Source: Clostridiales bacterium (GTDB lineage: Bacteria; Bacillota; Clostridia; Oscillospirales; Acutalibacteraceae). Taken from it: a stretch of 64,000 bases of DNA. Both the position numbers and the translations under genes were made by a program. Below the pieces are notes generated by a model. The model searched no databases. It was not told the origin of the DNA and saw nothing but the letters and a program-made list of their open reading frames with translations. The stretch is taken from contig DUNN01000028.1 in assembly GCA_012839345.1 (NCBI GenBank), positions 1-64,000 of the forward strand, given 5' to 3'. Shown piece by piece: positions 1-7,648 of the stretch (the first letter of the stretch is position 1; every line of letters starts with the position of its first letter).

Positions 1-1
1 C

Positions 2-439
2 GAAACGATTCAAAAATATGATTTATGGCTGGCAGATTACAGTGGCCCGCCGGATTACCCCTGCGGCATTCAGCAGACGGGCAATACCGGTTCCGTCCCT
101 GGAATTGACGGGAATGTGGATTTGGATGTCGCCATGAAGGATTATCCGACGATTATTAAGGCCGGAGGATATAATGGATATCCGAAGCCTACTATTTTGA
201 ACTTTAAGAGCGACACTACGATGGATATTTTCTTGGATCGGGGCGGGGATTACCAACTGAAGGTAACTGCAAAATCCGTGCCAAAGGTGAACGCTGGAAC
301 AGCAGGTGTTGTGGCAGTATTACCACGTTATCAATCCGGAGACGACCACTATTTTTATATAGTAGCTTTCGGAGCATCTGGCACAGCAACCGGAATCTAT
401 GTCAATGATGTGAAGCAGTTCGTTGCTCACGTAAAATAA
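2..439 (+). CDS. Prophage endolysin, GH25 muramidase, 5'-truncated by window edge
   Basis: The open frame runs in from the window edge and gives 145 C-terminal residues. The first ~40 residues carry the end of a GH25 lysozyme barrel: LWLADYSG, then GIQQTG and the G-N-V-D-L-D strand typical of the family's last beta strand. The remaining ~95 residues form a C-terminal domain that I do not recognise, with a Gly/Ala-rich end; it may bind the cell wall. GH25 enzymes cut the MurNAc-GlcNAc bond of peptidoglycan. The holin gene begins 34 bp downstream, so the pair is a phage lysis cassette. The catalytic Asp/Glu residues lie outside the window and cannot be checked. Confidence 0.85.
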   Translation, partial: ETIQKYDLWLADYSGPPDYPCGIQQTGNTGSVPGIDGNVDLDVAMKDYPTIIKAGGYNGYPKPTILNFKSDTTMDIFLDRGGDYQLKVTAKSVPKVNAGTAGVVAVLPRYQSGDDHYFYIVAFGASGTATGIYVNDVKQFVAHVK

Positions 440-473
440 AAGCCGGACAACCCGGCAGAAAAGAGGTACAAAT

Positions 474-977
474 ATGGATAAGGTAAAGGCAGTATTTATC
501 GCTATTTTCACTGTTTTGTCGGCATGGTTCGGCATCCTTGCGGTTCCCGTCATTGTCCTTGTCCTGTTTAACATTGCAGACTATATAACGGGCATTTTGG
601 CGGCAAAATACCGCAATCAGGCGATTAGTTCCTACCGTGGTTTCCGCGGCATAGCAAAGAAAATCTGTATGTGGCTTCTGGTCGGTGTCGGGGCAGCAAT
701 CGACTGGCTTCTGACGTATTCAGCGGAACAGGCCGGGATTAATTTTCATTTCGGATATGTCGTGGCCTGCTTCGTGGCCGTGTGGCTTATCTGCAACGAA
801 ATTATTTCGATTCTAGAGAATGTCAACGACATCGGCGCACCGATGCCTGCATTCCTGATGCAGATTGTTAAAAACTTGAAGAAAAAGGTTGAGGATTCTG
901 CAGAAGCGGCGTTGCCGGAAGGCATTACCGTAGGAGACCCAAAAGCAACCGACGAAAACACCACAGACACCAAATAA
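474..977 (+). CDS. Phage holin, family 4 (TcdE/Cph1-like)
   Basis: This is a 167-residue protein with an AGAGG ribosome site 9 bp before the ATG. Hydrophobic segments lie at about residues 7-32, 62-80 and 90-110. The stretch from FNIADYITGILAAKY to SSYRGFRGIAKK is the hallmark of the Bacteriophage_holin_4_1 family (pfam05105). The tail is acidic and polar, as usual. Holins form membrane lesions that release the endolysin encoded just upstream. The gene is followed by a strong terminator, and no further phage gene is seen between it and the tRNA, so this is probably the right edge of the prophage. Confidence 0.88.
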   Translation: MDKVKAVFIAIFTVLSAWFGILAVPVIVLVLFNIADYITGILAAKYRNQAISSYRGFRGIAKKICMWLLVGVGAAIDWLLTYSAEQAGINFHFGYVVACFVAVWLICNEIISILENVNDIGAPMPAFLMQIVKNLKKKVEDSAEAALPEGITVGDPKATDENTTDTK

Positions 978-980
978 CTT

Positions 981-1018
981 AAGCCCATCGGGTTATTTCC
1001 CGGTGGGCTTATTTTTTT
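981..1018 (+). terminator. Rho-independent terminator after holin
   Basis: A 12-bp stem (AAGCCCATCGGG pairing with CCCGGTGGGCTT, one G-U pair) with a 6-nt loop is followed by eight T residues. It ends the lysis cassette transcript. Confidence 0.93.
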
Positions 1019-1026
1019 TGCTCTAA

Positions 1027-1110
1027 TGTTGCATGCCGTAATATACAAGCGTTGAATATGGCTTTCCGCCTATCTCATTGGCTAAATTCGTGTTGCATTT
1101 CGTGTTGCAT
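1027..1110 (+). repeat. Three copies of TGTTGCAT, candidate integrase arm sites
   Basis: TGTTGCAT occurs at 1027-1034, 1091-1098 and 1103-1110; the last two sit inside a tandem CGTGTTGCAT repeat with a 12-bp period. A near copy in reverse orientation (GAGCAACATG) is at 1173-1182. Short spaced repeats beside a prophage end and a tRNA are what arm-binding sites of a tyrosine integrase look like. No integrase gene is visible in the window, so the role is inferred. Confidence 0.4.
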
Positions 1111-1180
1111 AGCCTTGAAAATGACGTAAAAATTTCACTTTTATTGTAAAATTGTGAACAATAAAATCATAGAGCAACAT

Positions 1181-1225
1181 GAAGAAAACCCGCATGAATA
1201 CTGAATCTTTGTATTCATGCGGGTT
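1181..1225 (-). terminator. Terminator downstream of tRNA-Trp
   Basis: A perfect 14-bp stem (1187-1200 with 1212-1225) and 11-nt loop, read on the minus strand, is followed by TTTTCTTC. It lies 6 bp beyond the encoded CCA end of the tRNA. Confidence 0.85.
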
Positions 1226-1230
1226 CGTTT

Positions 1231-1306
1231 TGGCAGGGGCAGAAGGACTTGAACCCTCGGCACGTGGTTTTGGAGACCACTGCTCTACCAACTGAGCTAT
1301 ACCCCT
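1231..1306 (-). tRNA. tRNA-Trp (anticodon CCA)
   Basis: On the minus strand the 76-nt sequence folds as a full cloverleaf. The acceptor stem is AGGGGTA with TGCCCCT (one G-U), the D arm is TAGCTCAGTTGGTAGAGCA, and the anticodon stem is GTGGT/ACCAC around loop CTCCAAA, giving anticodon CCA. The T arm has the GGTTCAAGTCC loop. The discriminator is G, as expected for bacterial tRNA-Trp, and the 3' CCA is encoded. Its 3' end points towards the prophage, which fits use of the tRNA as a phage integration target. Confidence 0.97.
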
Positions 1307-1409
1307 ATATTGTGTTAAAATGAACCGCGGATACAATATTATCACGTTCTGGAACCTGTGTCAATATAAAAAGTTGAAAATGTCGAAAGGAAAGTTCATA
1401 GAATTGTAC

Positions 1410-1438
1410 TTGACAGATTGAGACGCTGACTGTATAAT
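1410..1438 (+). promoter_or_regulatory. Sigma-A promoter of rpsU
   Basis: TTGACA at 1410-1415 and TATAAT at 1433-1438 are both perfect and separated by 17 bp. The predicted start of transcription is about 1445, some 55 bp before the rpsU ATG. Confidence 0.93.
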
Positions 1439-1498
1439 TACTTTTATGTAATATGTTTACTAATACCCCTGCCTGGCGGCGGATGGGAGGGAAAATAA

Positions 1499-1675
1499 AT
1501 GGCTGAGATTAGAGTTAAAGACAACGAGTCCCTGGACAGTGCGCTGAGAAGATTCAAAAAGCAGTGCGCAAGAGCCGGAGTCATCGCAGAGGTTCGCAAA
1601 AGAGAAGCTTACGAAAAGCCTTCTGTCAAACGCAAGAAAAAGTCTGAAGCAGCGCGTAAACGCAAGTTTAAGTAA
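1499..1675 (+). CDS. rpsU: 30S ribosomal protein S21
   Basis: The 58-residue product begins [20 protein letters not shown] and ends in a Lys/Arg-rich tail ([15 protein letters not shown]), matching Firmicute S21 in length and pattern. S21 binds near the 3' end of 16S rRNA in the small subunit and assists initiation. The ATG follows a GGGAGGG ribosome site. The gene has its own consensus promoter and its own terminator, so it is a single-gene unit. The start and end leave little doubt. Confidence 0.97.
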   Translation: MAEIRVKDNESLDSALRRFKKQCARAGVIAEVRKREAYEKPSVKRKKKSEAARKRKFK

Positions 1676-1701
1676 GTTTTGCGATTCCATACGAAGAATA
1701 G

Positions 1702-1728
1702 AAAAAGCGGGCTGAAAGCCCGCTTTTT
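1702..1728 (+). terminator. Terminator of rpsU
   Basis: A stem of AAAAAGCGGGCT pairing with AGCCCGCTTTTT around a 3-nt loop ends in a T run. Confidence 0.93.
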
Positions 1729-1946
1729 TAGCTTGACCGGGTTTTGTTTAAAAATAAAAAATTGATGGATATTATAGCAATGAAAGCATAGAATGGCTAA
1801 ACGGGCCTTTTTTGCTTTGGCAGGCTAAATTTCTGTTTTTATTATTTTTAGCAGAACCTAAAAATTCGGCGAAGGAATATCGATCGATTGTCCTTCGTAC
1901 CATGGATAAAAATCCATTGAAATTTGTGAAAGCGGAGGGTTTCTTA

Positions 1947-2462
1947 GTGGCGCTGTTTCTTCCTACCGTGTCCGTGGATAAAATAACCGACATTACCCCG
2001 GAACTCATCCGGGCAATGAAGGTTCGCGCGGTGCTTCTGGATGTGGACAACACACTGGCGGAAAATGGGTCCCAAATCCCTCTGAAGGGCGCTTTGGAAT
2101 GGGTGCAGTCCATGCGGGCTCAGAATATTTTGATGATGATTATGTCAAATAATTTTGAGGAACGCGTAGCGCCGTTTGCCGCAAAGTTCGACCTTCCGTT
2201 CCTGAGTCTTTCGCTGAAGCCGCTTCCGCTGGCTTATCACCGTGCAGCGCGCCGGTTGGGCGTACCCGTACGGGAAATTGCCGTGGTGGGCGATCAGATT
2301 TTTACCGATGTCATTGGCGCGAATCTTGCATTTATGAAGTCCATTCTGCTGGTTCCGCCTACCCTGGAAACAACGCTTTCTTTTACCATTCGCCGGCGTT
2401 TGGAAAAGCCGATTCGGCGCCGTATTGAAAAAACGCGCCGCGGAAGGGAATACTTTAAGTAA
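1947..2462 (+). CDS. yqeG: YqeG-family HAD-IIIA phosphatase
   Basis: The product is a HAD-superfamily phosphatase of the YqeG type, whose relatives act as phosphatidylglycerophosphate phosphatases. Motif I is DVDNTL at residues 32-37, with nucleophile Asp32 and acid/base Asp34. Motif II is the MSNN stretch, and motif III/IV is VGDQIFTDV near residue 110. I chose GTG 1947 because GGAGGG lies 7 bp before it and the resulting 171 residues match the usual length. An ATG at 1812 would add 45 residues that do not look like the family. The gene lies 14 bp before aroQ and is probably co-transcribed with it. Confidence 0.87.
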   Translation: MALFLPTVSVDKITDITPELIRAMKVRAVLLDVDNTLAENGSQIPLKGALEWVQSMRAQNILMMIMSNNFEERVAPFAAKFDLPFLSLSLKPLPLAYHRAARRLGVPVREIAVVGDQIFTDVIGANLAFMKSILLVPPTLETTLSFTIRRRLEKPIRRRIEKTRRGREYFK

Positions 2463-2476
2463 AGGAATGTTGCAGC

Positions 2477-2914
2477 ATGAACGGTAAAAAAGTTTTGGTT
2501 CTGCTTGGGCCAAACCTCAATTTTGTAGGAATCCGGGAAAAGGGCGTATATGGCGATGAAACCGCGGACAGCATCAACGCCCAGATTTTGGAGAATGCGG
2601 CAAAGCTCGGTTATGAGTGCGACATTTTCCAGTCCAACCATGAAGGCGAGCTGATTGACAAAATTCAGGCTGCGCGCGGTGTTTACGACGGTGTCGTCAT
2701 CAACGCGGGCGCGCTGACCCATTACAGCTACGCGCTGCGGGATGCGATTGCCAGCGTGCGGATTCCTTTTATTGAAACGCATATGAGCAACATTTATGCA
2801 CGCGAAGAATTTCGTCATAAAAGCGTAATTTCCGCCGTTTGTGCGGGCCAGATCTGCGGATTCGGCAAAACCAGTTATTTTCTGGCTCTTGCCGCGCTGA
2901 AGGACCTTATGTAA
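2477..2914 (+). CDS. aroQ: 3-dehydroquinate dehydratase, type II
   Basis: This enzyme converts 3-dehydroquinate to 3-dehydroshikimate in the shikimate pathway for aromatic amino acids. At 145 residues it has the length of the small dodecameric type II enzyme. Visible motifs are GPNLNFVG at residues 11-18, with the catalytic Tyr loop after it (GVYGDET), the INAGALTHYS segment, and ETHMSNIYAREEFRH containing the catalytic His. AAAGGA lies 9-10 bp before the ATG. The next gene, efp, has its own promoter. Confidence 0.95.
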   Translation: MNGKKVLVLLGPNLNFVGIREKGVYGDETADSINAQILENAAKLGYECDIFQSNHEGELIDKIQAARGVYDGVVINAGALTHYSYALRDAIASVRIPFIETHMSNIYAREEFRHKSVISAVCAGQICGFGKTSYFLALAALKDLM

Positions 2915-2926
2915 TCAAAAAATAGC

Positions 2927-2955
2927 TTGAAAAAAGCGCCAAAATATTATAAGAT
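2927..2955 (+). promoter_or_regulatory. Promoter of efp
   Basis: TTGAAA (2927-2932) and TAAGAT (2950-2955) are separated by 17 bp and lie just after aroQ. Confidence 0.75.
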
Positions 2956-2989
2956 ATTTCATAGGAAAATTTAATTGGAGGATTAAACC

Positions 2990-3547
2990 ATGATATCTGC
3001 AGGCGATTTCAGAAATGGCGTAACATTTGAGATGGATGGAAATGTTGTTTCCATTATTGAATTCCAGCATGTTAAGCCAGGCAAAGGAGCTGCCTTTGTT
3101 CGTACCAAAATCAGAAACGTGATTACCGGAGCCGTTACCGAAAAAACGTTTAACCCGAACGACAAATATCCCACCGCTTTCGTAGAGCGCAAGGACATGC
3201 AGTACCTTTACAGTGACGGCGACCTTTATTATTTTATGGATAATGAGACCTTTGAACAGATTCCGATTAACAAGAGCGTTCTTGGCGATAATTTCAAATT
3301 TGTGAAAGAAAACATGGAATGCAAAGTTCTTTCCTACAAAGGCAATGTGTTCGGCATTGAGCCCCCGAACTTTGTGGAACTCGAAGTGGTAAAGACTGAC
3401 CCAGGCTTTAAAGGCGACACCGCAACGAACGCCACCAAGCCCGCCACACTTGAAACCGGTGCGGAAATCAAGGTTCCTCTGTTTATCAACGAAGGCGAAA
3501 AAATTAGAATTGACACCCGTACAGGCGAATATATGGAGCGTGCATGA
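2990..3547 (+). CDS. efp: Translation elongation factor P
   Basis: EF-P relieves ribosome stalling at consecutive prolines. The 185-residue protein has the three-beta-barrel length of the family. The conserved loop [14 protein letters not shown] places the modifiable lysine at residue 32, and the C-terminal signature [19 protein letters not shown] is intact. A clear TGGAGG ribosome site precedes the ATG. The promoter lies just upstream, and the next gene starts 55 bp downstream and may share the transcript. Confidence 0.97.
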   Translation: MISAGDFRNGVTFEMDGNVVSIIEFQHVKPGKGAAFVRTKIRNVITGAVTEKTFNPNDKYPTAFVERKDMQYLYSDGDLYYFMDNETFEQIPINKSVLGDNFKFVKENMECKVLSYKGNVFGIEPPNFVELEVVKTDPGFKGDTATNATKPATLETGAEIKVPLFINEGEKIRIDTRTGEYMERA

Positions 3548-3602
3548 CCCATACTATACATGTTTCGTATGATTCTGACGGGCAAAAATGGGAGGAAAAA
3601 GC

Positions 3603-4037
3603 ATGACTAATACAGAAAAAGTTGCGTACATCCGTGGTTTGGCCGAAGGTCTTGAACTGGATACCGATAAAAAAGAAGTAAAGGTTCTGAATGCAATCAT
3701 CGATTTGCTGGATGATCTTGCTCTGTCCGTTTCCGACCTGGAGGATAACCTCAATGATCTGGAAGACCAGGTTGACGAAGTTGACGCGGATCTGGGTTCT
3801 TTGGAAGAGGATTATTACGGCGAAGACGATGATGAAGATGAGGACGAAGACGAAGATGACAGCGACTATTACGAAGTAACATGCCCGAACTGCCATGAAA
3901 CGATTTGTCTGTCGGAAGACATCATCGAGGACGGTCAAATGGACTGCCCGAATTGTGGTGAAACATTGGAATTCGATTTTGATGAATGTGGCTGCGGTGA
4001 TTGCTGCGATCACAACCACGAGGACGAAAACGAATAA
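3603..4037 (+). CDS. Acidic coiled-coil protein with zinc ribbon (CD1247 N-terminal type)
   Basis: The 144-residue protein starts MTNTEKVAYIRGLAEGL, a segment I associate with a clostridial family of unknown function named after C. difficile CD1247. A coiled-coil stretch (residues ~20-62) is followed by a run of Asp/Glu (~65-85), then a zinc-ribbon built from CPNCHE and CPNCGE, and a tail rich in Cys and His that could bind more metal. ATG 3603 is preceded by GGAGGA at 7-bp spacing; the ATG at 3588 overlaps that ribosome site and is rejected. The position after efp and before a terminator suggests co-transcription. Function unknown. Confidence 0.75.
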   Translation: MTNTEKVAYIRGLAEGLELDTDKKEVKVLNAIIDLLDDLALSVSDLEDNLNDLEDQVDEVDADLGSLEEDYYGEDDDEDEDEDEDDSDYYEVTCPNCHETICLSEDIIEDGQMDCPNCGETLEFDFDECGCGDCCDHNHEDENE

Positions 4038-4054
4038 TCATTTTTGCAGAATGA

Positions 4055-4086
4055 AAAGGCACTGTTTCGGCAGTGCCTTTTTTATT
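4055..4086 (+). terminator. Terminator after the zinc-ribbon gene
   Basis: AAAGGCACTG and CAGTGCCTTT form a perfect 10-bp stem with a TTTCGG loop, followed by more Ts. Confidence 0.92.
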
Positions 4087-4155
4087 TTTGCATATTCTGT
4101 TTGGGTGGCATCAGCGCCGCATCAAACAGTTGGTTGATGCCCCTTTGTGAAAGGA

Positions 4156-4209
4156 TTGACGTTGTTACCAGAATCAGGTATAATACAAATATTGTACCAA
4201 ATGATACAA
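4156..4209 (+). promoter_or_regulatory. Promoter and dyad operator of the Crp/Fnr-type regulator
   Basis: TTGACG (4156-4161) and TATAAT (4179-4184) are 17 bp apart. The dyad ATTGTACC-AAAT-GATACAAT at 4190-4209 covers the predicted transcription start. TTGT-N10-ACAA half sites fit the general layout of Crp/Fnr-family operators, so autorepression is plausible. Confidence 0.65.
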
Positions 4210-4230
4210 TTTGAGAAGGTTGCGCTCGAA

Positions 4231-4929
4231 ATGAAAGAAGTAAAGAAGCAGAAGCAGTATGCAGCGCTGCTTGCGCAGACTTTTTTGTTTAATGAAACTG
4301 ACGGCGGTCTGGTGGAGCTGGCTTTTCAGGATGCGGAATGCCGGTGCATGGAATTCGATTCCGGCGAACCGGTTTACACCAGAAGTCATTTCAGCACCAG
4401 TATGGGGCTGGTCCTTTCGGGGAAACTGACGGCGTATAAACCGTCAGAAGACGGTTCCGGCTTGCCTATGAATACATTTTATCCCGGCGGTATTTTTGGG
4501 GTGGCGGGTTTGTTCCATCAAACAAAACGCTATGTGTCGGAAGTAAAGGCGCTGAAACGAAGCAGGGTTTTGTTTCTGTCACAAGGGTTGCTGCAAAGGC
4601 TGTTTCAGCAGGATTACCGCATTGCGGAAAATTACATTGCCTTTCTTTCCAGTCGAATCTGCTACTTGAACAGCTGCATTGACCACTTCACCGGGGGGAA
4701 TGCCCGGCGTCGGCTGTCGTCGTTTTTGCTGAGTATTTCCGAGCGGAGCGCGGACCCGTTGAAATTTGAACTTCCCGGTACGCTGACGCAGCTGGCCGGC
4801 ACCCTGGATATGGGGCGTGCCTCCCTGTATCGCGCGATGGATTCCCTGGAACAAGAGGGCATTCTCCGCCGCAGCGGGAAAACCATTGTATTAATCGACC
4901 TGGAACGGCTGAAATCCGGCGTTCTCTGA
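4231..4929 (+). CDS. Crp/Fnr family transcriptional regulator
   Basis: The 232-residue product has an N-terminal cyclic-nucleotide-binding-like beta roll (about 25-130; GLVLSGKLTAYK, FYPGGIFGVAGLF) and a C-terminal winged helix with LTQLAGTLDMGRASLYRAMDSL near residues 182-205, the recognition helix of this family. No Cys cluster for an Fe-S centre and no clear cAMP-binding motif are seen, so the signal is unknown. The frame stays open back to 4147, but a consensus promoter lies inside that extension, so the start must be 4201 or 4231; I prefer 4231. It lies just upstream of an ABC importer operon and may control it. Confidence 0.82.
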   Translation: MKEVKKQKQYAALLAQTFLFNETDGGLVELAFQDAECRCMEFDSGEPVYTRSHFSTSMGLVLSGKLTAYKPSEDGSGLPMNTFYPGGIFGVAGLFHQTKRYVSEVKALKRSRVLFLSQGLLQRLFQQDYRIAENYIAFLSSRICYLNSCIDHFTGGNARRRLSSFLLSISERSADPLKFELPGTLTQLAGTLDMGRASLYRAMDSLEQEGILRRSGKTIVLIDLERLKSGVL

Positions 4930-5034
4930 GAAAGACAAGAGGAAACACTTCCTTTGCTGCAGAAAATTTGCCGATTTCGCTTTCCGTATGAATCGATAGT
5001 TCCTTGAAAAATTTAGAAAAGGATGGTCTTACCT

Positions 5035-6084
5035 ATGAGAACAAAAAGAATGACCGCTTTGACTTTGGCAGCTGCGCTGTTCTTTTCCGCTGCGGCAGGC
5101 TGCAGCGGCCAAAATCGGGCCGCGTCTTCTTCCACAGCACCGGTTTCCTCTTCCTCCAGTGCGGCTCCCGCAAGCTCGACGCCTGCCGAAAAGACAAAAA
5201 TTCGTCTGGCAACGCTGAAAGGCCCGACCGGACTGGGTATGCTGAAGCTGATGAGCGACAACGACGCCAAAACAGCCGCGAACGATTACACCGTTACGCT
5301 TGTGGGTTCTCCGGATGAAATCGTATCGAAAATTTCCACCGGGGAAGTGGATGTGGCGGCGGTGCCGACCAATCTTGCCGCAACGCTTTACAATAAGACC
5401 AACGGAAAGGTTCAGCTTGCCGCGGTCAATACGCTCGGCGTGCTTTCTCTTTTGACCAGTGAAGATGACGTAAAGAGCATAAAAGACCTGAAGGGGAAAA
5501 CCGTTTATTCTTCCGGCCAGGGCTCCATCCCGGAATATGCAATCAATTACATTTTAAAGCAAAATGGACTTGAAGTTGGTAAGGATGTTACGGTAAAATA
5601 TGTTACGGAACATGCGGAACTTGCCACACAGATAATTTCCGGCAAAGCGTCGCTTGCGGTTCTTCCGGAACCTTATGTGACACAGGTAATGGTGAAAAAT
5701 CCGAAAATCAAGATTGCCTTGAACCTGACAGAGGAATGGAATAAGGTGGCCGGTGAAAAGAGCGTTCTGACCATGGGCTGCCTGATTGTGCAAAAGGCCT
5801 TTGCAGAAAAGAACAAGGATGCTTTCAACGCGTTCCTAGAGGAATACAAGGCGTCCGCGTCCTATACGAATTCCAGTGCAGCGGATGCCGCCGCGCTTTC
5901 GGAAAAATACGGGATTATGCCGAAGGCAATCGCCCAGAAGGCGATTCCGAACTGCAATATTGTTTATATGGACGGCGCCGAAATGAAGTCGAAAATCCCG
6001 GATTTTCTGAATGTCCTGTTCCAGGCAAATCCGAAGTCGGTCGGAGGAAAGCTGCCCGGTGATGATTTTTACTACGAAAAATAA
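5035..6084 (+). CDS. ABC transporter substrate-binding lipoprotein (NMT1/SsuA-like)
   Basis: The 349-residue protein has a lipoprotein signal: MRTKR, a hydrophobic core, then AAAGC with the lipidated Cys at residue 23, followed by a Ser/Ala linker. The mature domain (about 50-349) resembles the NMT1/THI5 and SsuA/NrtA group of periplasmic-binding proteins: GLGMLKLM near the start, GEVDVAAVPTNLAATLY, then DLKGKTVYSSGQGS. These bind small molecules such as sulfonates, nitrate or thiamine precursors; the ligand here cannot be told. No TPP riboswitch or sulfur gene is nearby. Permease and ATPase follow directly. Confidence 0.85.
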   Translation: MRTKRMTALTLAAALFFSAAAGCSGQNRAASSSTAPVSSSSSAAPASSTPAEKTKIRLATLKGPTGLGMLKLMSDNDAKTAANDYTVTLVGSPDEIVSKISTGEVDVAAVPTNLAATLYNKTNGKVQLAAVNTLGVLSLLTSEDDVKSIKDLKGKTVYSSGQGSIPEYAINYILKQNGLEVGKDVTVKYVTEHAELATQIISGKASLAVLPEPYVTQVMVKNPKIKIALNLTEEWNKVAGEKSVLTMGCLIVQKAFAEKNKDAFNAFLEEYKASASYTNSSAADAAALSEKYGIMPKAIAQKAIPNCNIVYMDGAEMKSKIPDFLNVLFQANPKSVGGKLPGDDFYYEK

Positions 6085-6844
6085 AACCACTCCTTATTCC
6101 AGGGCGGCCGGGAAAGTTCTGGCCGTTCTGTTTTGGGTTGCGGTTTGGCAGATTCTATATATGATCATACGGCAGGAGATACTCATCGTATCTCCTGCCC
6201 GCGTTATGCAAAGAATTTCAGAACTGGCGGTCAGCGGGGAATTTTGGACTTCTGCGCTGAACTCAATTCTGCACGTGCTGTGGGGCTTTTTCTTCGGTGT
6301 TGCAGCGGGTGTACTGTTTGCCGTGCTGACTTCCTTTTCCAAAGCGCTGAACGATTTGTTTTACCCCCTGCTCAGCATGATTAAAGCAACGCCGGTGGTT
6401 TCCTTCATTATCCTCGCCCTTGTCTGGATCCGCTCTGACCACGTGCCGGCTTTTACCGCTTTTCTGGAAGTGACGCCCATCGTGCTTGGCAACGTGGCCA
6501 ACGGAATTGCGAAAACCGACTGCGGGTTGCTGCAAATGGCGCGCTGTTACCGTTTTGGGGTCTTTCGAACGGTGCGCCGGGTCTATATTCCGTCAGTTAT
6601 GCCGTACTTTACCGCCGCCTGCACAACCGGTATGGGGCTTGCGTGGAAAACGGCCATTGCGGCCGAGGTGCTGGCCAATACCGTGCTGTCCATCGGCGGC
6701 CACATTTATGATTCCAAGGTCTACCTCGAAACTGCGGACCTGTTCGCGTGGACCACGGTGGTCATTCTTCTGAGTGTAATTCTGGAACGGATGATGGTGA
6801 GCCTGATGAAAAAAATCGGGAAACGGTATAATGTCACGCTGTAG
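6062..6844 (+). CDS. ABC transporter permease (BPD inner-membrane type)
   Basis: The 260-residue protein has about six membrane helices and the binding-protein-dependent permease fold of SsuC/TauC. The EAA loop is seen as QMARCYRFGVFRTVRRVYIPSVMPYF around residues 158-183. The start ATG 6062 overlaps the end of the binding-protein gene by 23 bp; GGAGG lies 14 bp before it, and a GTG at 6059 is an alternative. The overlap argues for translational coupling in one operon with the lipoprotein and the ATPase. Confidence 0.87.
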   Translation: MIFTTKNKTTPYSRAAGKVLAVLFWVAVWQILYMIIRQEILIVSPARVMQRISELAVSGEFWTSALNSILHVLWGFFFGVAAGVLFAVLTSFSKALNDLFYPLLSMIKATPVVSFIILALVWIRSDHVPAFTAFLEVTPIVLGNVANGIAKTDCGLLQMARCYRFGVFRTVRRVYIPSVMPYFTAACTTGMGLAWKTAIAAEVLANTVLSIGGHIYDSKVYLETADLFAWTTVVILLSVILERMMVSLMKKIGKRYNVTL

Positions 6845-6904
6845 CGCGGATTTTTCTGCGAAAACCGCTTGATTGACGGATAACGGAAGAAAAAAGGAGA
6901 TTCC

Positions 6905-7525
6905 ATGGAAATCGAGATCAAACATGCCTGTAAGCGTTATGGGGATACCCTTGTGCTGGAGGATTTTTCGCTGAAATTGCCGCAAAAGGGTACGGTCTGC
7001 TTTTTCGGGCCGTCCGGATGCGGAAAAACAACCCTGTTGAACTGTATTGCCGGGTTGGTAAAACTCGATTCCGGCGAAATTTCCGGCGTGAAGGGGCGGC
7101 GCTTTTCCTACCTGTTTCAGGAGGACCGCCTGCTGCCGTGGATTTCCGCGCAGGATAACGTCGCCGCAGTGCTGCGGGGCGGGAAAAAGCAGACGGAAGC
7201 GGAGGCCGCCCGTTGGCTGCGCGATGTCGGTCTGGCCGGGAATGAGGGCAAACGACCGGAGGAACTGAGCGGGGGAATGCGGCAGCGAGTGGCGCTTGCC
7301 CGCGCGCTGGCGTACGGCGGCGAATTTTTTTTGCTAGACGAACCCTTTCATGCGCTGGATGAGAAAACGAAAAGCGAAGTGATTTCCCTTTTTCAGAAAA
7401 AAACGCCCGACACGCTTAGGCTTTTTGTGACACATGATCGACACGAAGCGGAACAGCTCGCGGATATCATCTATGTTTTGCAGGGGCCTCCGTTAAAAAT
7501 CATTAAAATGATTACAAAATTTTAA
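6905..7525 (+). CDS. ABC transporter ATP-binding protein (SsuB/TauB-like)
   Basis: All ATPase motifs are present in 206 residues: Walker A GPSGCGKTT (about 36-44), Q-loop LFQEDRLLPW, signature LSGGMRQR, Walker B FFLLDEPF and the H-loop VTHD. The ~200-residue size and the EDRLLPW Q-loop are typical of the nitrate/sulfonate/taurine importer subfamily. It is 60 bp downstream of the permease, with AAGGAG before the ATG. The C-terminus is short compared with most homologues, which often run to 240-260 residues, but no frameshift is evident. Confidence 0.9.
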   Translation: MEIEIKHACKRYGDTLVLEDFSLKLPQKGTVCFFGPSGCGKTTLLNCIAGLVKLDSGEISGVKGRRFSYLFQEDRLLPWISAQDNVAAVLRGGKKQTEAEAARWLRDVGLAGNEGKRPEELSGGMRQRVALARALAYGGEFFLLDEPFHALDEKTKSEVISLFQKKTPDTLRLFVTHDRHEAEQLADIIYVLQGPPLKIIKMITKF

Positions 7526-7596
7526 CACTTTTCTCCGGATAGTGTGCGATAATATTCTTATAACTCGAAACTGCTCTTTTTTTTGAAGTTGAATTG

Positions 7597-7605
7597 TGCT
7601 ATACT
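7597..7605 (+). promoter_or_regulatory. Extended -10 promoter before the CapD-like gene
   Basis: TGCTATACT is an extended -10 (TG-N-TATACT); the -35 is weak. The predicted transcript starts near 7612, which rules out the upstream ATG at 7583 as the start of the next gene. Confidence 0.55.
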
Positions 7606-7648
7606 TAACCGGTTGCAGATGTGCAGATTATTTGATGGGAGTAGTTGT

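Noticed and set aside
4147-4230. N-terminal extension of the Crp/Fnr regulator
   Set aside because: A consensus -35/-10 promoter lies within it, so it cannot be translated from that promoter.
4930-5034. TPP riboswitch ahead of the NMT1-like importer
   Set aside because: Only a chance CTGAGA at the end of the regulator gene; none of the other conserved TPP elements is present and the leader is too short.
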